This document shows, in pieces, positions 27,673 through 37,572 of a DNA stretch of 43,560 nt (its first letter is position 1; the number at the start of each line of letters is the position of its first letter). This DNA is from Acidobacteriota bacterium (lineage in GTDB: Bacteria; Acidobacteriota; Terriglobia; Acidiferrales; UBA7541). The position numbers were made by a program, and so were the translations under genes. The stretch lies in NCBI GenBank assembly GCA_003223245.1, contig QHYI01000163.1, positions 1-43,560 of the forward strand. The letters run 5' to 3'. The notes below the pieces were generated by a model. That model ran no database searches. It was not told where the DNA came from and saw only the letters and a list, made by a program, of their open reading frames with translations.

Positions 27673-29892
27673 ATGAAGACCAGCCTCGATAAGACCCATG
27701 GAGGGCGCGCCTTGAGCTTGCGAAAACGAATGATTACACAGAGCCTCGGTCATCGCTTGACGAAGATCCTTGCGGCGCTGTGCTTCTTCCTCGGCTCTCT
27801 GGCCAATGCGCAGGTCAACGGAGCCGGCGACAAACCATATCTGGGGTGGAGTAGCTTTCCCGAGCAAACGGTACGGAGTAATTTTCTTACCCAGGCAAAC
27901 ATGATCGTCCAATCGGATGCGCTGCGGGCTTCCGGCCTTCAGGTCCATGGTTTCCGTTACATTAATCTGGACTCCGGATGGCAAGGTAGTTTCGATAGTT
28001 ACGGGCGCCCGATCCCCAACCCCGCAACCTTTCCCGACATCTCTGCTCTCGTCGCACACATTCACCAGAACGGCCAAAAAGCTGGAATTTATTGGATTCC
28101 AGGTGTGGAATATCCGGCTGTTGTCGCCAACCCCACCATCCTTGGAACGCCCTACCATATTCAGGACATACTCGCAGTTCCGAATCGAGCAGGCAATGCC
28201 TTTGGCATACCGGGAACCACGTCTCCTTATCACTATAAGATTGATTTTGCAAAGCCGGGCGCACAGGAATACATGAATTCTGTGGTGGATTTGTTTGCTT
28301 CGTGGGGCTTTGATCTCATTAAGCTTGACGGCGTTACGCCGGGTTCCTACAGCTATAACTTATCTATCGACAACCGGGCGGATGTACGGGCTTGGTCCAC
28401 CGCGATTGCCCAAAGCGAGCGCCCAATTTGGTTGACCATCTCCTGGGCGCTGGACAAGGACTATCTTAGTATTTGGCAGCAGTATTCCAATGCGCGTCGG
28501 ATTGAGGGTGACGTTGACTGCGAGCGCAACTGCGCCACGAGCACAAACTGGGCCTTGACTTCATACCGCTTTTACGACCTTGTGGGATGGCAAAACGCTT
28601 CTGGTGTCACACTCGGGTGGAATGATCTCGACTCGCTCGAGGTGGGCAGCGCCAGCTCAGGCTTGAGCGACGAAGAGCGCCGAACCGCCACGACACTATG
28701 GGCGATAGCCAACGCTCCGATGTATCTCGGCGGCGACTTGACTGCGCTGGACGATATAGGCAAACAGCTGTTGAGCAATGACGAGGTGATCGCGGTAAAT
28801 CAGTCCGGACATCCCGGACAGCAGATTTTAGGCGGCGACACACCTGTTTGGGCATCAGCGCTTGGCGACGGAACGTATTACGTGGCTTTGTTCAACCTGA
28901 ACGCGTTTCCCTCTCCCGTCGATTTCCCATGGAGCCGTATGGGCTTCGCGAACGCAACGCAGGTGCGTGATTTGTGGAGCCACCTTGATCTTGGAAACTT
29001 CAACCACGGCTTCAGTGCGGTTATCCCTGGCCACAGCGCACGACTGCTGAAGCTGACGGCCAGAGGAAGTGCCGCGGAAGCGCCTTCAGCCATTTCGCAA
29101 AGCTATGAGGCAGAAGCAGCCACGCTAAACGGTACTGCCGTAATTGCCAAGTGTGCGGCATGCTCTGGTGGAAAAAAGGTTGGCGGCCTTTGTTGTGGCG
29201 CTAACAACTACGTCATTTTCCCAAACGTCGTCGTCCCCCGCAAAGGAACCTATCTGATGCAAATCGATTCAATGACTCAGGGACCTCGCTCGTTACTTTT
29301 CCGCGTCAGCGGCGGTCATTTCACAACGCTCAACGTAGGTGGGGGAAGTTTTTTCCTGCCATCGAGCACAACCGTACCCGTCGAGTTGGAGGAGGGAATT
29401 AACAGCATCCAATTCGGCAACCCCACGAGTTATGCCCCCGACTTGGATCGTATCGTGATTAGCGGAAATGGATCTGCTTCTCCTCCAGAGTCCATCACCT
29501 ACGAAGCGGAGAATGCCACACTGGAAGGCGGGACAGGACACTTTTACTGCGAATATTGCTCGGGCGCTGCGGAGGCAGGCTTCATCGGCGGCAGCCCGGA
29601 AAACGACGTACTCTTCTCTGACGTTACCGTCCCAGTCTCCGGAACGTATGAGATGGAGATCGACTATTTGACCAGCGGGCCGCGGTCATTTTTCATAAGC
29701 GTCAACGGGGGCCCCGGTGCGGAACTGGATTTAAATGGCAGCAGCTTCAGCTTGCCCACCAGCACGGTAATCCCGGTTCAGTTAAAGGCTGGTTCGAATA
29801 CCGTCCGATTCGGAAACCCCACGGGGTACGCGCCAGCGCTCGACCGCATTGCGATACCCTTAACGCCGGCCTCGACAACGACACAGGAATAG
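27673..29892 (+). CDS. GH27 glycosidase (alpha-galactosidase family) with two CBM35/CBM6-like domains
   Basis: 739 residues from the ATG at 27673, with GAAGAAG six bases upstream; a second ATG at 27730 lacks a ribosome site. The signal peptide ends near GSLANA. The GH27 barrel (about residues 52-420) has PYLGWSSF, RYINLDSGW, the nucleophile D219 in DLIKLDGV, the acid/base D280 in RRIEGDVD and WNDLDSLEVG. The second aspartate of the usual galactose-binding NIDDCW motif is serine (S101) here, so the preferred sugar may not be alpha-galactose; GH27 also contains beta-L-arabinopyranosidases. Two jelly-roll carbohydrate-binding modules follow (SYEAEAATLNG to LDRIVISG, and TYEAENATLEGG to LDRIAIPL). 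Secreted or periplasmic. It converges on the GH30 operon. Confidence 0.88.
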   Translation: MKTSLDKTHGGRALSLRKRMITQSLGHRLTKILAALCFFLGSLANAQVNGAGDKPYLGWSSFPEQTVRSNFLTQANMIVQSDALRASGLQVHGFRYINLDSGWQGSFDSYGRPIPNPATFPDISALVAHIHQNGQKAGIYWIPGVEYPAVVANPTILGTPYHIQDILAVPNRAGNAFGIPGTTSPYHYKIDFAKPGAQEYMNSVVDLFASWGFDLIKLDGVTPGSYSYNLSIDNRADVRAWSTAIAQSERPIWLTISWALDKDYLSIWQQYSNARRIEGDVDCERNCATSTNWALTSYRFYDLVGWQNASGVTLGWNDLDSLEVGSASSGLSDEERRTATTLWAIANAPMYLGGDLTALDDIGKQLLSNDEVIAVNQSGHPGQQILGGDTPVWASALGDGTYYVALFNLNAFPSPVDFPWSRMGFANATQVRDLWSHLDLGNFNHGFSAVIPGHSARLLKLTARGSAAEAPSAISQSYEAEAATLNGTAVIAKCAACSGGKKVGGLCCGANNYVIFPNVVVPRKGTYLMQIDSMTQGPRSLLFRVSGGHFTTLNVGGGSFFLPSSTTVPVELEEGINSIQFGNPTSYAPDLDRIVISGNGSASPPESITYEAENATLEGGTGHFYCEYCSGAAEAGFIGGSPENDVLFSDVTVPVSGTYEMEIDYLTSGPRSFFISVNGGPGAELDLNGSSFSLPTSTVIPVQLKAGSNTVRFGNPTGYAPALDRIAIPLTPASTTTQE

Positions 29893-29938
29893 CTTCCCTA
29901 CTCTCTCTGGGCGACGAGGGCATGACGGCATGGTGCGG

Positions 29939-31495
29939 TCAGCGCAGTCGTCGCGACCCACCAGGGCCAGTGGTCCGCGACACTTCTTCCAGCACAAACG
30001 TGTATACCGATCTTGGATACAGATCGCTGGTGTACGTCTTCTTTGCTGGATCAAACGATAACCTATCGCTGTGCTGTTTCCAGTCGGGGACCTCGCCTCC
30101 GGGAGCCGTCGTAGTGGCAATCCGCTGAACAACACGACCGGCAGCGTTGAACTTTGACAAATCATATCTGATCGACACTCGGTCAGCGCCGGTCACGGTG
30201 ACAATCACCAACTTTCGCTCGCTCTCGTCGTAGGCTGCAATCGAGTTTGGATCGTTTATTTCGATGATGTGAAAACCGGGCCGCACATAGCGGGTGAATT
30301 GTCCAAATACGAAGAATTTCCGATTAACGCGAACCAGGTCCGTTCGGGTCTCGGGCTTGATCTGGTCCCCAGTGTCGACGTATGTGGCATTAATAAAGCC
30401 CCACCCGGACTCGGGTTCCACCGGCTGCCAGTAGACCCAGGCTCTGGGCTTGAACTCGCGGACATCAAGAATAATGGACTGAGCCATCTCGAAGCCTGAG
30501 CCGTCCGGACCGCCGTACTCCGATTGCCAAATGTCTTTGTCCCCGGCCGCTTGCCGAAGGGTATTTCGGTTAGATCCTCGGTAAGGGTGCGTGCCTCGGT
30601 AATAGCCGTGCACATTCACTTTTCCGACCATTGCTCTTGTGGCGGTATCGAAGGCACTCCAGGTGTGCAAGGCAACATCAACATCGTTTTCGTCGGAAGC
30701 TGCAATGGGCACTTCGCTGAGCTGCCCTCGGTCGAGCGCCTGCCGCAATTTCTCGAGAATGACTTTTTGGGTGGCGATATCGAAGTGGCAGCCCTCCTGA
30801 CGTTGGGGATACTTCCACCAGTCAGCCGACGGCTCGTTGAACGGCTCTACCGAATGAAACTTAACTCCCCAATGGTCGGCAGCATAGCGCGCTACGGTGG
30901 CCAAATAGACAGCAAAGCGCTCGTAGTTGGCTGGCGCGAGGCAGTCGCCCCCGCTGTCGCTGCCCGCGGTGCTGCTGTTGGAATTCATCCACCACATGGG
31001 CGAGTCGGAGAACAGCTCGAACACATCTGCGCCGCGCTCGCGAGCCTTGAGCATCATGGTGCGCTGGTTCAAGTCAGCGGCCCAATTCCAGCTGGGTGAA
31101 TTGGGATCCTCGGTGTTTGGATCCACCCAATATCCGTGAATATCCATTTGCCATTTCAGTTTGGGACCTTTGTTTTCGCGTGGCTGATTGATTCCTCCAC
31201 CGCCCACGTTGTAGCGCACGACATTGAGGCCGAGCCCAGGATAGCCATCGACTGACTTGAGCGTGTAAATAAGGTCCGCATAGTAGTCGGCGTTGCCGGT
31301 TCCGCCAATGGCACGTCCCCACCATGCCAGCGAACTGCCCCAGCCCTCCCACTTACCTTGGTCGTGATCGGGGTAGACCATAGCAACCTTCGCCTGTCGA
31401 CCCGAGGTGTCGCGCCGGTGCGCACGATTTGCACCAAACAAGCAACTCGCTGCCAACGTAGTAATCAGGAGTATCGAGCGGAGAGGGACGCGCAT
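29939..31495 (-). CDS. GH30-type endo-beta-1,6-galactanase-like glycosidase
   Basis: 518 residues from the ATG at 31495, chosen because GGAGG lies eight bases upstream and it opens a signal peptide (MRVPLRSILLITTLAASCLF). The frame extends upstream into the epimerase gene. The barrel starts with KWEGWGSSLAWWG and has RYNVGGGG, FSDSPMWWMNSN, the acid/base E221 in VEPFNEPSADWWKY and the nucleophile E326 in IWQSEYGG, the pattern of GH30 (PF14587-type, endo-beta-1,6-galactanases among them). The last 100 residues form the small beta-domain typical of the family. Likely cuts galactan side chains of arabinogalactan or related glycans in the periplasm or outside. Last gene of the sugar operon, 32 bases after the epimerase-like gene. 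Confidence 0.82.
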   Translation of the reverse strand: MRVPLRSILLITTLAASCLFGANRAHRRDTSGRQAKVAMVYPDHDQGKWEGWGSSLAWWGRAIGGTGNADYYADLIYTLKSVDGYPGLGLNVVRYNVGGGGINQPRENKGPKLKWQMDIHGYWVDPNTEDPNSPSWNWAADLNQRTMMLKARERGADVFELFSDSPMWWMNSNSSTAGSDSGGDCLAPANYERFAVYLATVARYAADHWGVKFHSVEPFNEPSADWWKYPQRQEGCHFDIATQKVILEKLRQALDRGQLSEVPIAASDENDVDVALHTWSAFDTATRAMVGKVNVHGYYRGTHPYRGSNRNTLRQAAGDKDIWQSEYGGPDGSGFEMAQSIILDVREFKPRAWVYWQPVEPESGWGFINATYVDTGDQIKPETRTDLVRVNRKFFVFGQFTRYVRPGFHIIEINDPNSIAAYDESERKLVIVTVTGADRVSIRYDLSKFNAAGRVVQRIATTTAPGGEVPDWKQHSDRLSFDPAKKTYTSDLYPRSVYTFVLEEVSRTTGPGGSRRLR

Positions 31496-31527
31496 GATCA
31501 ATCCTCCAATTACAGAGCGACGTAAGC

Positions 31528-32490
31528 TCAGCAGAACCGCTGTTGGTCGATCTGCTGTACTCGCAGCCGCAAGCTCCAGTTCTTGGTGCTGCCGGGTCGG
31601 AGCAGATCGTTTTCTCCACGCGCAATCGCTTCGCACAAGGAATCAGGCCGCCCGCTACATGGCTCCAGGGCCGCCGTGTAGTGCCCATGCGAGGGGTCGG
31701 GCCATCCGCCCTGGCAGATCCAAAGGCCGATGTAGGGCACGGTCATCGAGTCAAAGAGAAAGGAAATCGATTCGCTGGAAGCCGGCTTTAGAAACGAGCA
31801 ATTCCCTTCGGTAAGCCCACCAGTGAACACCTTGTCCGCAAAGCCGGCGGTCGGAGGAGCCAGGATGTCAAGACGTCGGCTGACACCCCGGGCTTCCGCC
31901 ACCGGCCAATAACATCTGTCGCCGAATTTCCCCAGGCGATCGTTGAGCGAGTAGTTGACCAACACTTCCTTGACCTCGGCTGGCAGGACGATTTTGCTTC
32001 CAGGCTCCACCGCCAGCAGCGGATGCGCCGACCAAAGGAATTTGATTTCTGAATCGCTCTCATTCACAAGCTCATAATCGATGACTACATCTTGCGATTC
32101 GAGACGAACGGTTTTGGTTAAGCGATATGGTAGGACTCTTCCGGAGGCGGAAAGACAGAGCTGCTCACTCGAAATCCTGACCTGCCAATATACGGACCAT
32201 AGTTCTCCGTGATCAGGCAGCAACTGCCCGCTGGTTGGGTCACGGCAGGCTGACACAGTCGGCAAACATTCATCGAAGCCGCTGGTGTCAAATGCTTCAA
32301 ACGGATCGCCGTATGTCGGACGGCGGAGAGGCCTTTGTGGCTGAAGGAGAAACTCGTGGCCGCTGGAGATCCTGACCAGAGAGGTCATTTTGCCGCCTAT
32401 TTCTGGCAGGAACCGCGCCCGCACCATGCCATTGTCCAACGTGACGCGATGCAGTCCACCAACAATTACGTCTTCTGTGATTACGGTCAT
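31528..32490 (-). CDS. Aldose 1-epimerase (galactose mutarotase)-like protein
   Basis: 320 residues with no signal peptide; cytoplasmic. The fold is galactose-mutarotase-like: TLDNGMVRARFLPEIGGKMT at the start, H94 in LLPDHGELWSVYW, a second histidine H156 in FLWSAHPLL and the glutamate E276 in YTAALEPCSG, placed like the catalytic His/Glu of GalM. The order and spacing differ from classical GalM, so it may belong to a relative acting on other sugars. Interconversion of sugar anomers after uptake by the adjacent sugar porter is the natural inference. The ribosome site is weak. Third gene of the operon. Confidence 0.75.
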   Translation of the reverse strand: MTVITEDVIVGGLHRVTLDNGMVRARFLPEIGGKMTSLVRISSGHEFLLQPQRPLRRPTYGDPFEAFDTSGFDECLPTVSACRDPTSGQLLPDHGELWSVYWQVRISSEQLCLSASGRVLPYRLTKTVRLESQDVVIDYELVNESDSEIKFLWSAHPLLAVEPGSKIVLPAEVKEVLVNYSLNDRLGKFGDRCYWPVAEARGVSRRLDILAPPTAGFADKVFTGGLTEGNCSFLKPASSESISFLFDSMTVPYIGLWICQGGWPDPSHGHYTAALEPCSGRPDSLCEAIARGENDLLRPGSTKNWSLRLRVQQIDQQRFC

Positions 32491-32587
32491 TAGAGCGTGT
32501 TTTGGTAAAGATGTGGGCGAATCAGTTTAGACTTCCATTTTCCGTATCCGCTGACCATGGGGAAGCACTCGTCTAAACTTCTTTTTC

Positions 32588-34030
32588 TTACCAGGCGCCT
32601 GCGGGTCTTCCCGTCAGATCGCGTTCGATCTGTTCCAAGGTCTTGCCTTGTGTCTCCGGCACACGCCAGTAAACAAAAAGGAAGCCGAGCAAGCAGATCC
32701 CCGCATAGCTCCAGAAGGTCCCGGCCGAACCTAAATCCTTGTTCAACATTGGGAAACTAAAGGCCAACAGGAAAGATGCAATCCAGAGCGCCGAAACCGA
32801 GACGGAGACCGCCGCACCGCGCACGCGGTTGGGGAAGATTTCCGAGATGAGCACCCAAGTCACTGGCGCCAGCGTGAGCGCATAAAAACCAATGGCGCAG
32901 AGTGTGAGGAGCAAAATCGGCAAACCTTTCAGTCCCATGCGGTAAGTGAATCCTAATACGGTATGTGAAAGCGCAATTCCGGCGCAGCCAAATAACATCA
33001 AGGCCCGGCGTCCGAAGCGGTCGATCAGTCCGAACGCAATCAGCGTGAAAAGAAGATTGACCGCGCCGGTGATCACGATGTTGAACAAAACGCCGCTGAC
33101 CCCGTATCCTGCCTCGCGGTAAACCTCTTCCGCGTAATTGAAAATGATGTTGATCCCGCTCCACTGTTGGAGGACAGCAAGCGCGACTCCGATGACCAGA
33201 ATCTTCAGAATTCGCGGCGAAAGCAGCTGCTGCCAGGCGGATCCAGTTTGCGCTTCTGTTTCCAAGGTGCCCCCGATTTCCGACAAGGTATGCTGCGCGT
33301 ATGGTTCTCCGCCGATGCGCGCCAGAACCAACCGGGCGCCCACGCTGTCGCCAGTTGCTACCAGCCAACGTGGGCTCTCGGGGATGAATAGAGCGGTGAC
33401 GAAGAAAACCATCGCTGGAACCGCGATTACCGTGAACATCCAGCGCCAGGCGTATTGTCCGTTCCAGGACACCCGAATCATTTCAGCCGTTGCATTTTGC
33501 GGAACCCGCTCGGCGATCAGCCAGTTGACAATCTGCGCCAGCAAAACCCCGATCACGATCATCAACTGGTTCGCTGCTACGAGCCGCCCACGCCAGCTCG
33601 CCGGACTGATCTCCGCAATGTAGGTGGGAGAAACATTTGAAGCCATGCCGATAGCGACGCCACCGATGATGCGCCAAACAATAAAAAACGAAAAGGTGAA
33701 CGCCCAGCCCGTCAACACCGAGGAGATGCCAAAAAGTATCGCCGAGAGGATCAGCAGCTTCTTGCGGCCCAGGCGGTCGCTTAATCCGCCCGAAAGGCAA
33801 GATCCGAAGAGGCAGCCGATCAGGGCGCAGCTATTGGCCCAGCCGATGAGTTCTTCGGATGTGAGCCGAAAATAGCTCTCGTAGAATGGCTTCGCCCCGC
33901 CGATGACAACCCAATCGTAGCCGAACAATAATCCGCCAAGCGCTCCCGCCGAGGCGATCGTTAATACATACGCGGCGTTAAAGCGTTCCCCTTCTTTGGT
34001 TCGAGAGGCGGCGCGGCTAGCCATGATCAC
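32588..34030 (-). CDS. Sugar porter (MFS SP family, XylE-like) sugar:H+ symporter
   Basis: 480 residues; a GTG start overlaps the upstream stop (GTGA), with an ATG two codons later. Twelve hydrophobic segments are visible. Sugar-porter signatures are present: GGLLFGYDWVVIGGA in TM1, LSDRLGRKKLL between TM2 and TM3, WRGRLVAANQLMIVIG, FIPESPRWL before the central loop, LQQWSGINIIFNYAEEV in TM7, GLIDRFGRRALM and VPETQGKTLEQIE at the end. It probably brings monosaccharides (galactose, arabinose or similar) released by the exported glycosidases into the cell. Second gene of the operon; the epimerase-like gene follows 97 bases later. Confidence 0.92.
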   Translation of the reverse strand: MIMASRAASRTKEGERFNAAYVLTIASAGALGGLLFGYDWVVIGGAKPFYESYFRLTSEELIGWANSCALIGCLFGSCLSGGLSDRLGRKKLLILSAILFGISSVLTGWAFTFSFFIVWRIIGGVAIGMASNVSPTYIAEISPASWRGRLVAANQLMIVIGVLLAQIVNWLIAERVPQNATAEMIRVSWNGQYAWRWMFTVIAVPAMVFFVTALFIPESPRWLVATGDSVGARLVLARIGGEPYAQHTLSEIGGTLETEAQTGSAWQQLLSPRILKILVIGVALAVLQQWSGINIIFNYAEEVYREAGYGVSGVLFNIVITGAVNLLFTLIAFGLIDRFGRRALMLFGCAGIALSHTVLGFTYRMGLKGLPILLLTLCAIGFYALTLAPVTWVLISEIFPNRVRGAAVSVSVSALWIASFLLAFSFPMLNKDLGSAGTFWSYAGICLLGFLFVYWRVPETQGKTLEQIERDLTGRPAGAW

Positions 34031-37000
34031 CGAGAGTGCGAAACGTCCACGAGTTGCAGCTCTAGTTCTTCCAAGAAATCCGCAGCGAAGGGATAGCTCT
34101 GATCGAGCGAAAGGACTTCGTTAATGAGCTGCTGCGCCTTTTTCCCGTCGCCTAGCCCGAGGTAGGCTTGAGCTTTAAGGAATGTCCCCTTGATGCGGTT
34201 CCGCATTTGCAGATCGTCTTCGAACAGCAGCATGGTTGGGAGCGACGTCGCGAAGTAATCGATAACAGCTGGGCGTCGAATGAGTTCCTCGGCGTGCTTG
34301 AGCACCGAACGCAAGAGATCCTCTGCTTCGGCGTGGCACTCAAGGCGCTTCAGCGCCAGCGCACTGTAATAGGTCATTTCCGAGTATGGCTTGACGCTCA
34401 TCTGCTGGAAATCACCCTTCTGCCCCGCAGCCCGTTGCCACCATTGCCGCGCTGCGGCCGAATCTCCGCTGGCCGCGAAACCAACCCCAAGCCAATAAAA
34501 GACATGACTTTGATTGGCCAAGACGTGCTTAGCTTCGCCAAGATTTTCGGGGCAATGAAATGCGGCCTCAAAGAATGCGCGGGCTTCTGTAGGATTTCCT
34601 TTAGCCAGGGCTTGACGGCCGAGCCCGAGGTGCGTCCGCACATGCTCGTCGAGGGCCAACCCCTCACCGCCTTCCCACGGTTGAAACTGGCGCGAGCCGA
34701 TCACCTCGAGAGCCTTTTCGTGCTGACGGGTAAGGTTATAAAGAGTGGCCAGTTCAATCGACAAATCGTCCCGAGAACTGACCAGGGTCGGATATCTTTC
34801 CAACTCGGCAAGCCGTCGCTTTGGTGATTCTCCCGCTCGCTTCCACAATTGGTCGCGCTCATAAAGCACTCGAGCGTCTTCAGGGTTGGCGCGCAATGCC
34901 TTATCAAACGCGGACCGCGCCGCCCGCGAGTCTCCCATCACATTGAAATAGGCAATTCCAAGGTTCCGCCATACAACAGAAAAGGAAGGGTCGCGTTGTG
35001 CCGATTGCTCCCAGAGACGAATGGCTTCATGATGCCTTCGCCGGTCATACCGAAAATTCCCGAGGTAGTATGCGGCTCGAGCGTCCGCCGGATTCCGAGC
35101 GAGAGCTGCCTCGAGAAAGATCATCTCCTCCAGTCGGCTGGGAAAGCAATAATCCGGACTCGCCGCTGCCGCCCCCGCATAAGCCGTAGCTGCGCCTGCT
35201 GTATCGCCCAGCTGCTCAAGAAAATAGCCGCAAGCATAACGCATCATGGGGACGGAGCCGTCTTTCGCTTTTTCGTCGGCGCGGTTCACTATCTCAATCG
35301 CTTCTTGAAACAGACCGGCGCGTGCGCACTCAATCGCCTTGTCCAGAAGCACCTGGTTCTCCACCTTGGACAAGCCGCCAGCAAGATAGCGAGCCTCGCA
35401 ATCCAAAGGATCGAGCGACAGTGTCTCGCGCAGCAGATCTTGCGCTTCCTCCAGCTCCCCCAGCTTGCGCAACACGATCACCGCGAGGTTCCGCGCCATC
35501 AAATGGTCCGCATTTCTCCGCAGGCAATCCTCGAGGTGTTGCCTAGCCTTCTGCCAGTCGCCCCGTTTGGCGTCGAGCTCTCCGAGCGCCAGGCAGGCGG
35601 GAGACTCCCATGCCTGATTCCACATCGCCTTACTAAAGGCATCGTAAGCCTCCCGATCACGACCGAGGTAACGCAAGGTTAGTCCGAGGTTGTAATACGC
35701 CTCTCCGTCTGCGGGATTGGCATTCCATTTCGTCAATCTCAAGATAGCTTTGCGGAAATACTCCTCAGCTTGCGGAAGCTCGCCTCTCCGGAGGTGCCAC
35801 AGACCCATTCTGTTGTTCGATCGTGCGTCGCCCGGGTCGCGGCGGAGTGCTTCACGCCAATAGGTGTCGGGATACCGTGTGGCATGCCGGTATTGGTCAA
35901 GATGCAATCCGGTTAGGTACAACTCGTCGTTGCTTTCAATGAGCTCGGGCAGCGGCGGAGCTGTAGCCGGCGCCGGGGATGTGCGCTTCTCCCTGGGCGG
36001 TGGCGAGTACCGGAGCAGTTCCCTGTTCTGCTTTGTTTCAACAAGGACTTGGATGTCCGTCTCCTTAGCGGCTGAGGGCAATTCACATGGTTCGAGCATT
36101 GGCCGCCCAGGCACCAGGTCACACGTCCACACACGGACTTCATCGCGGCCCGCCATCAAACGCACGCTTGCTCCTGGGAATGGTTGGGTGACACAAATCC
36201 CCACTTGCCCCTTTCCCTCCGAGAAACGCAAACTGAGCGCGGCATCCCGGTTGGCCTTTTGGGCCGGCCCGATTTCCTGGATGGGGTACCAATACTGGCT
36301 GAAGACTTTGCTTTCCCCCGGAGCCAGGAAGGAGAAATCGGGCTGGTTATCCGTGAAGACCCCGGCCATCAATTCGATGTAGGGTCCATCTTCATCGGTC
36401 AGATTGCGGTCCCAAGCATAGCCGAAGTCATGATTTCCCCAGGTCCACTGCTTCTTGCCAGGCGAGATGTGATGATCACAAACATGAATCAAGCCGGCCT
36501 TTCGCTTGTGGTCATAGCCTCCCAGAAAATCTTCTGCAGAGCCGACGGCCATGTAGCTGGTGGGCACAGGGATATTGGCGTACCAACTTAGGTCATTCGC
36601 TGCGTAAGTGCCGGGCGGGACGTAGCTTCGAGGCCGTTCGTCGTCAGGAACGCCATTTCTTGCTCGCTCGCCGTAGTTCACACCATAGTAGAAGCCTTCG
36701 CAAAGAGGAAAGCGGCTCACTGCGCGCCTGGCGTGGTCGGCAACATACTGGACGTCCGGGGGGAAAAAGGATTGGTAGAGTTCATGAACGGGTACCCCGA
36801 CATTGGCCCACCACAAGAAGGACTGCATAAACGGCGTACGGTTATAGAGTCGGACCTTCAGCTCGATGTAGCTTCTTGCTGGGTGGAGGCAGATGCCATG
36901 CATCCCCTTCATGCGGTTCAGGGGATCGTGATCGGAACACCAAATCGTCTGCGAGCCGTCAGCATGCTTTTCAATTTTCGCCTCGACCGGCATGAACGTG

Positions 37001-37416
37001 GCGGGCCGGTGATGCTGAGGCCAGTTGAACTCGACGCCGCCGGAAATCCATGGACCGGCGAGGCCCACCAGCGCAGGTTTGATTACGTTTTGGCGGTAAA
37101 AGAAGTCATAGCCGTTTGTTTTGTCCAGCCCCACATGGATTCGGCCGCCAATCTCCGGCAACACCATCACGCGAATGAATTCATTTTCTAGATGCGCGGC
37201 CTGCCATTGGTGTTCAACCGCTTTTGTAGCAATGCGATCGGTGAAGGGAAGTGGGTAGACACGCCCGCTGCTTCCTTGGTAGACGCGCTTCTCCAAGAAC
37301 ATCGGGTTCTTGTCGGGCAGCATGGGCAGGTAGCTGGGAATCGTGACCGGCGCAAACCAAGCTTTCACCGTGCCAGTCTGGTCTGGCGGTGCCTTCGGTA
37401 ATTCAAAGCGCTTCAC
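34027..37416 (-). CDS. DUF5107-TPR protein
   Basis: 1129 residues from a GTG start (MKRFELPKAPPDQTG); no signal peptide, so cytoplasmic. The first 420 residues are a DUF5107-type domain, related to galactose mutarotase-like folds: LENEFIRVMVLPEIGGRIHVG, YDFFYRQNVIKPALVGLAGP, GGVEFNWPQHHRPATFMP and GNHDFGYAWDRNLTDEDGP. A beta region and a proline-rich linker (near 480-500) lead to about fourteen TPR units to the end. First gene of the operon with the sugar porter, epimerase-like and GH30 genes. A sugar-metabolising or sugar-sensing role is inferred from this context; DUF5107 is not characterised to my knowledge. A promoter and operator lie 150-210 bases upstream. Confidence 0.82.
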   Translation of the reverse strand: MKRFELPKAPPDQTGTVKAWFAPVTIPSYLPMLPDKNPMFLEKRVYQGSSGRVYPLPFTDRIATKAVEHQWQAAHLENEFIRVMVLPEIGGRIHVGLDKTNGYDFFYRQNVIKPALVGLAGPWISGGVEFNWPQHHRPATFMPVEAKIEKHADGSQTIWCSDHDPLNRMKGMHGICLHPARSYIELKVRLYNRTPFMQSFLWWANVGVPVHELYQSFFPPDVQYVADHARRAVSRFPLCEGFYYGVNYGERARNGVPDDERPRSYVPPGTYAANDLSWYANIPVPTSYMAVGSAEDFLGGYDHKRKAGLIHVCDHHISPGKKQWTWGNHDFGYAWDRNLTDEDGPYIELMAGVFTDNQPDFSFLAPGESKVFSQYWYPIQEIGPAQKANRDAALSLRFSEGKGQVGICVTQPFPGASVRLMAGRDEVRVWTCDLVPGRPMLEPCELPSAAKETDIQVLVETKQNRELLRYSPPPREKRTSPAPATAPPLPELIESNDELYLTGLHLDQYRHATRYPDTYWREALRRDPGDARSNNRMGLWHLRRGELPQAEEYFRKAILRLTKWNANPADGEAYYNLGLTLRYLGRDREAYDAFSKAMWNQAWESPACLALGELDAKRGDWQKARQHLEDCLRRNADHLMARNLAVIVLRKLGELEEAQDLLRETLSLDPLDCEARYLAGGLSKVENQVLLDKAIECARAGLFQEAIEIVNRADEKAKDGSVPMMRYACGYFLEQLGDTAGAATAYAGAAAASPDYCFPSRLEEMIFLEAALARNPADARAAYYLGNFRYDRRRHHEAIRLWEQSAQRDPSFSVVWRNLGIAYFNVMGDSRAARSAFDKALRANPEDARVLYERDQLWKRAGESPKRRLAELERYPTLVSSRDDLSIELATLYNLTRQHEKALEVIGSRQFQPWEGGEGLALDEHVRTHLGLGRQALAKGNPTEARAFFEAAFHCPENLGEAKHVLANQSHVFYWLGVGFAASGDSAAARQWWQRAAGQKGDFQQMSVKPYSEMTYYSALALKRLECHAEAEDLLRSVLKHAEELIRRPAVIDYFATSLPTMLLFEDDLQMRNRIKGTFLKAQAYLGLGDGKKAQQLINEVLSLDQSYPFAADFLEELELQLVDVSHSR

Positions 37417-37572
37417 GATTTACTTCAACTTCTTATCTCCAGGGCCGGAGCCTAAAACATCCTCCCCGCTTGAAGGTCCGGCCACCGAATGATTGGAATG
37501 CTCGGCACGGTTGCCGCGACGATCTACGATGATCGAGAACAGGCGGCCATGGTTTCCTCGCAGAAATCCGTA

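Noticed and set aside
27424-28233. 269-codon minus-strand open frame overlapping the GH27 gene start
   Set aside because: The translation has no domain and overlaps the signal peptide and barrel of a clear glycosidase.
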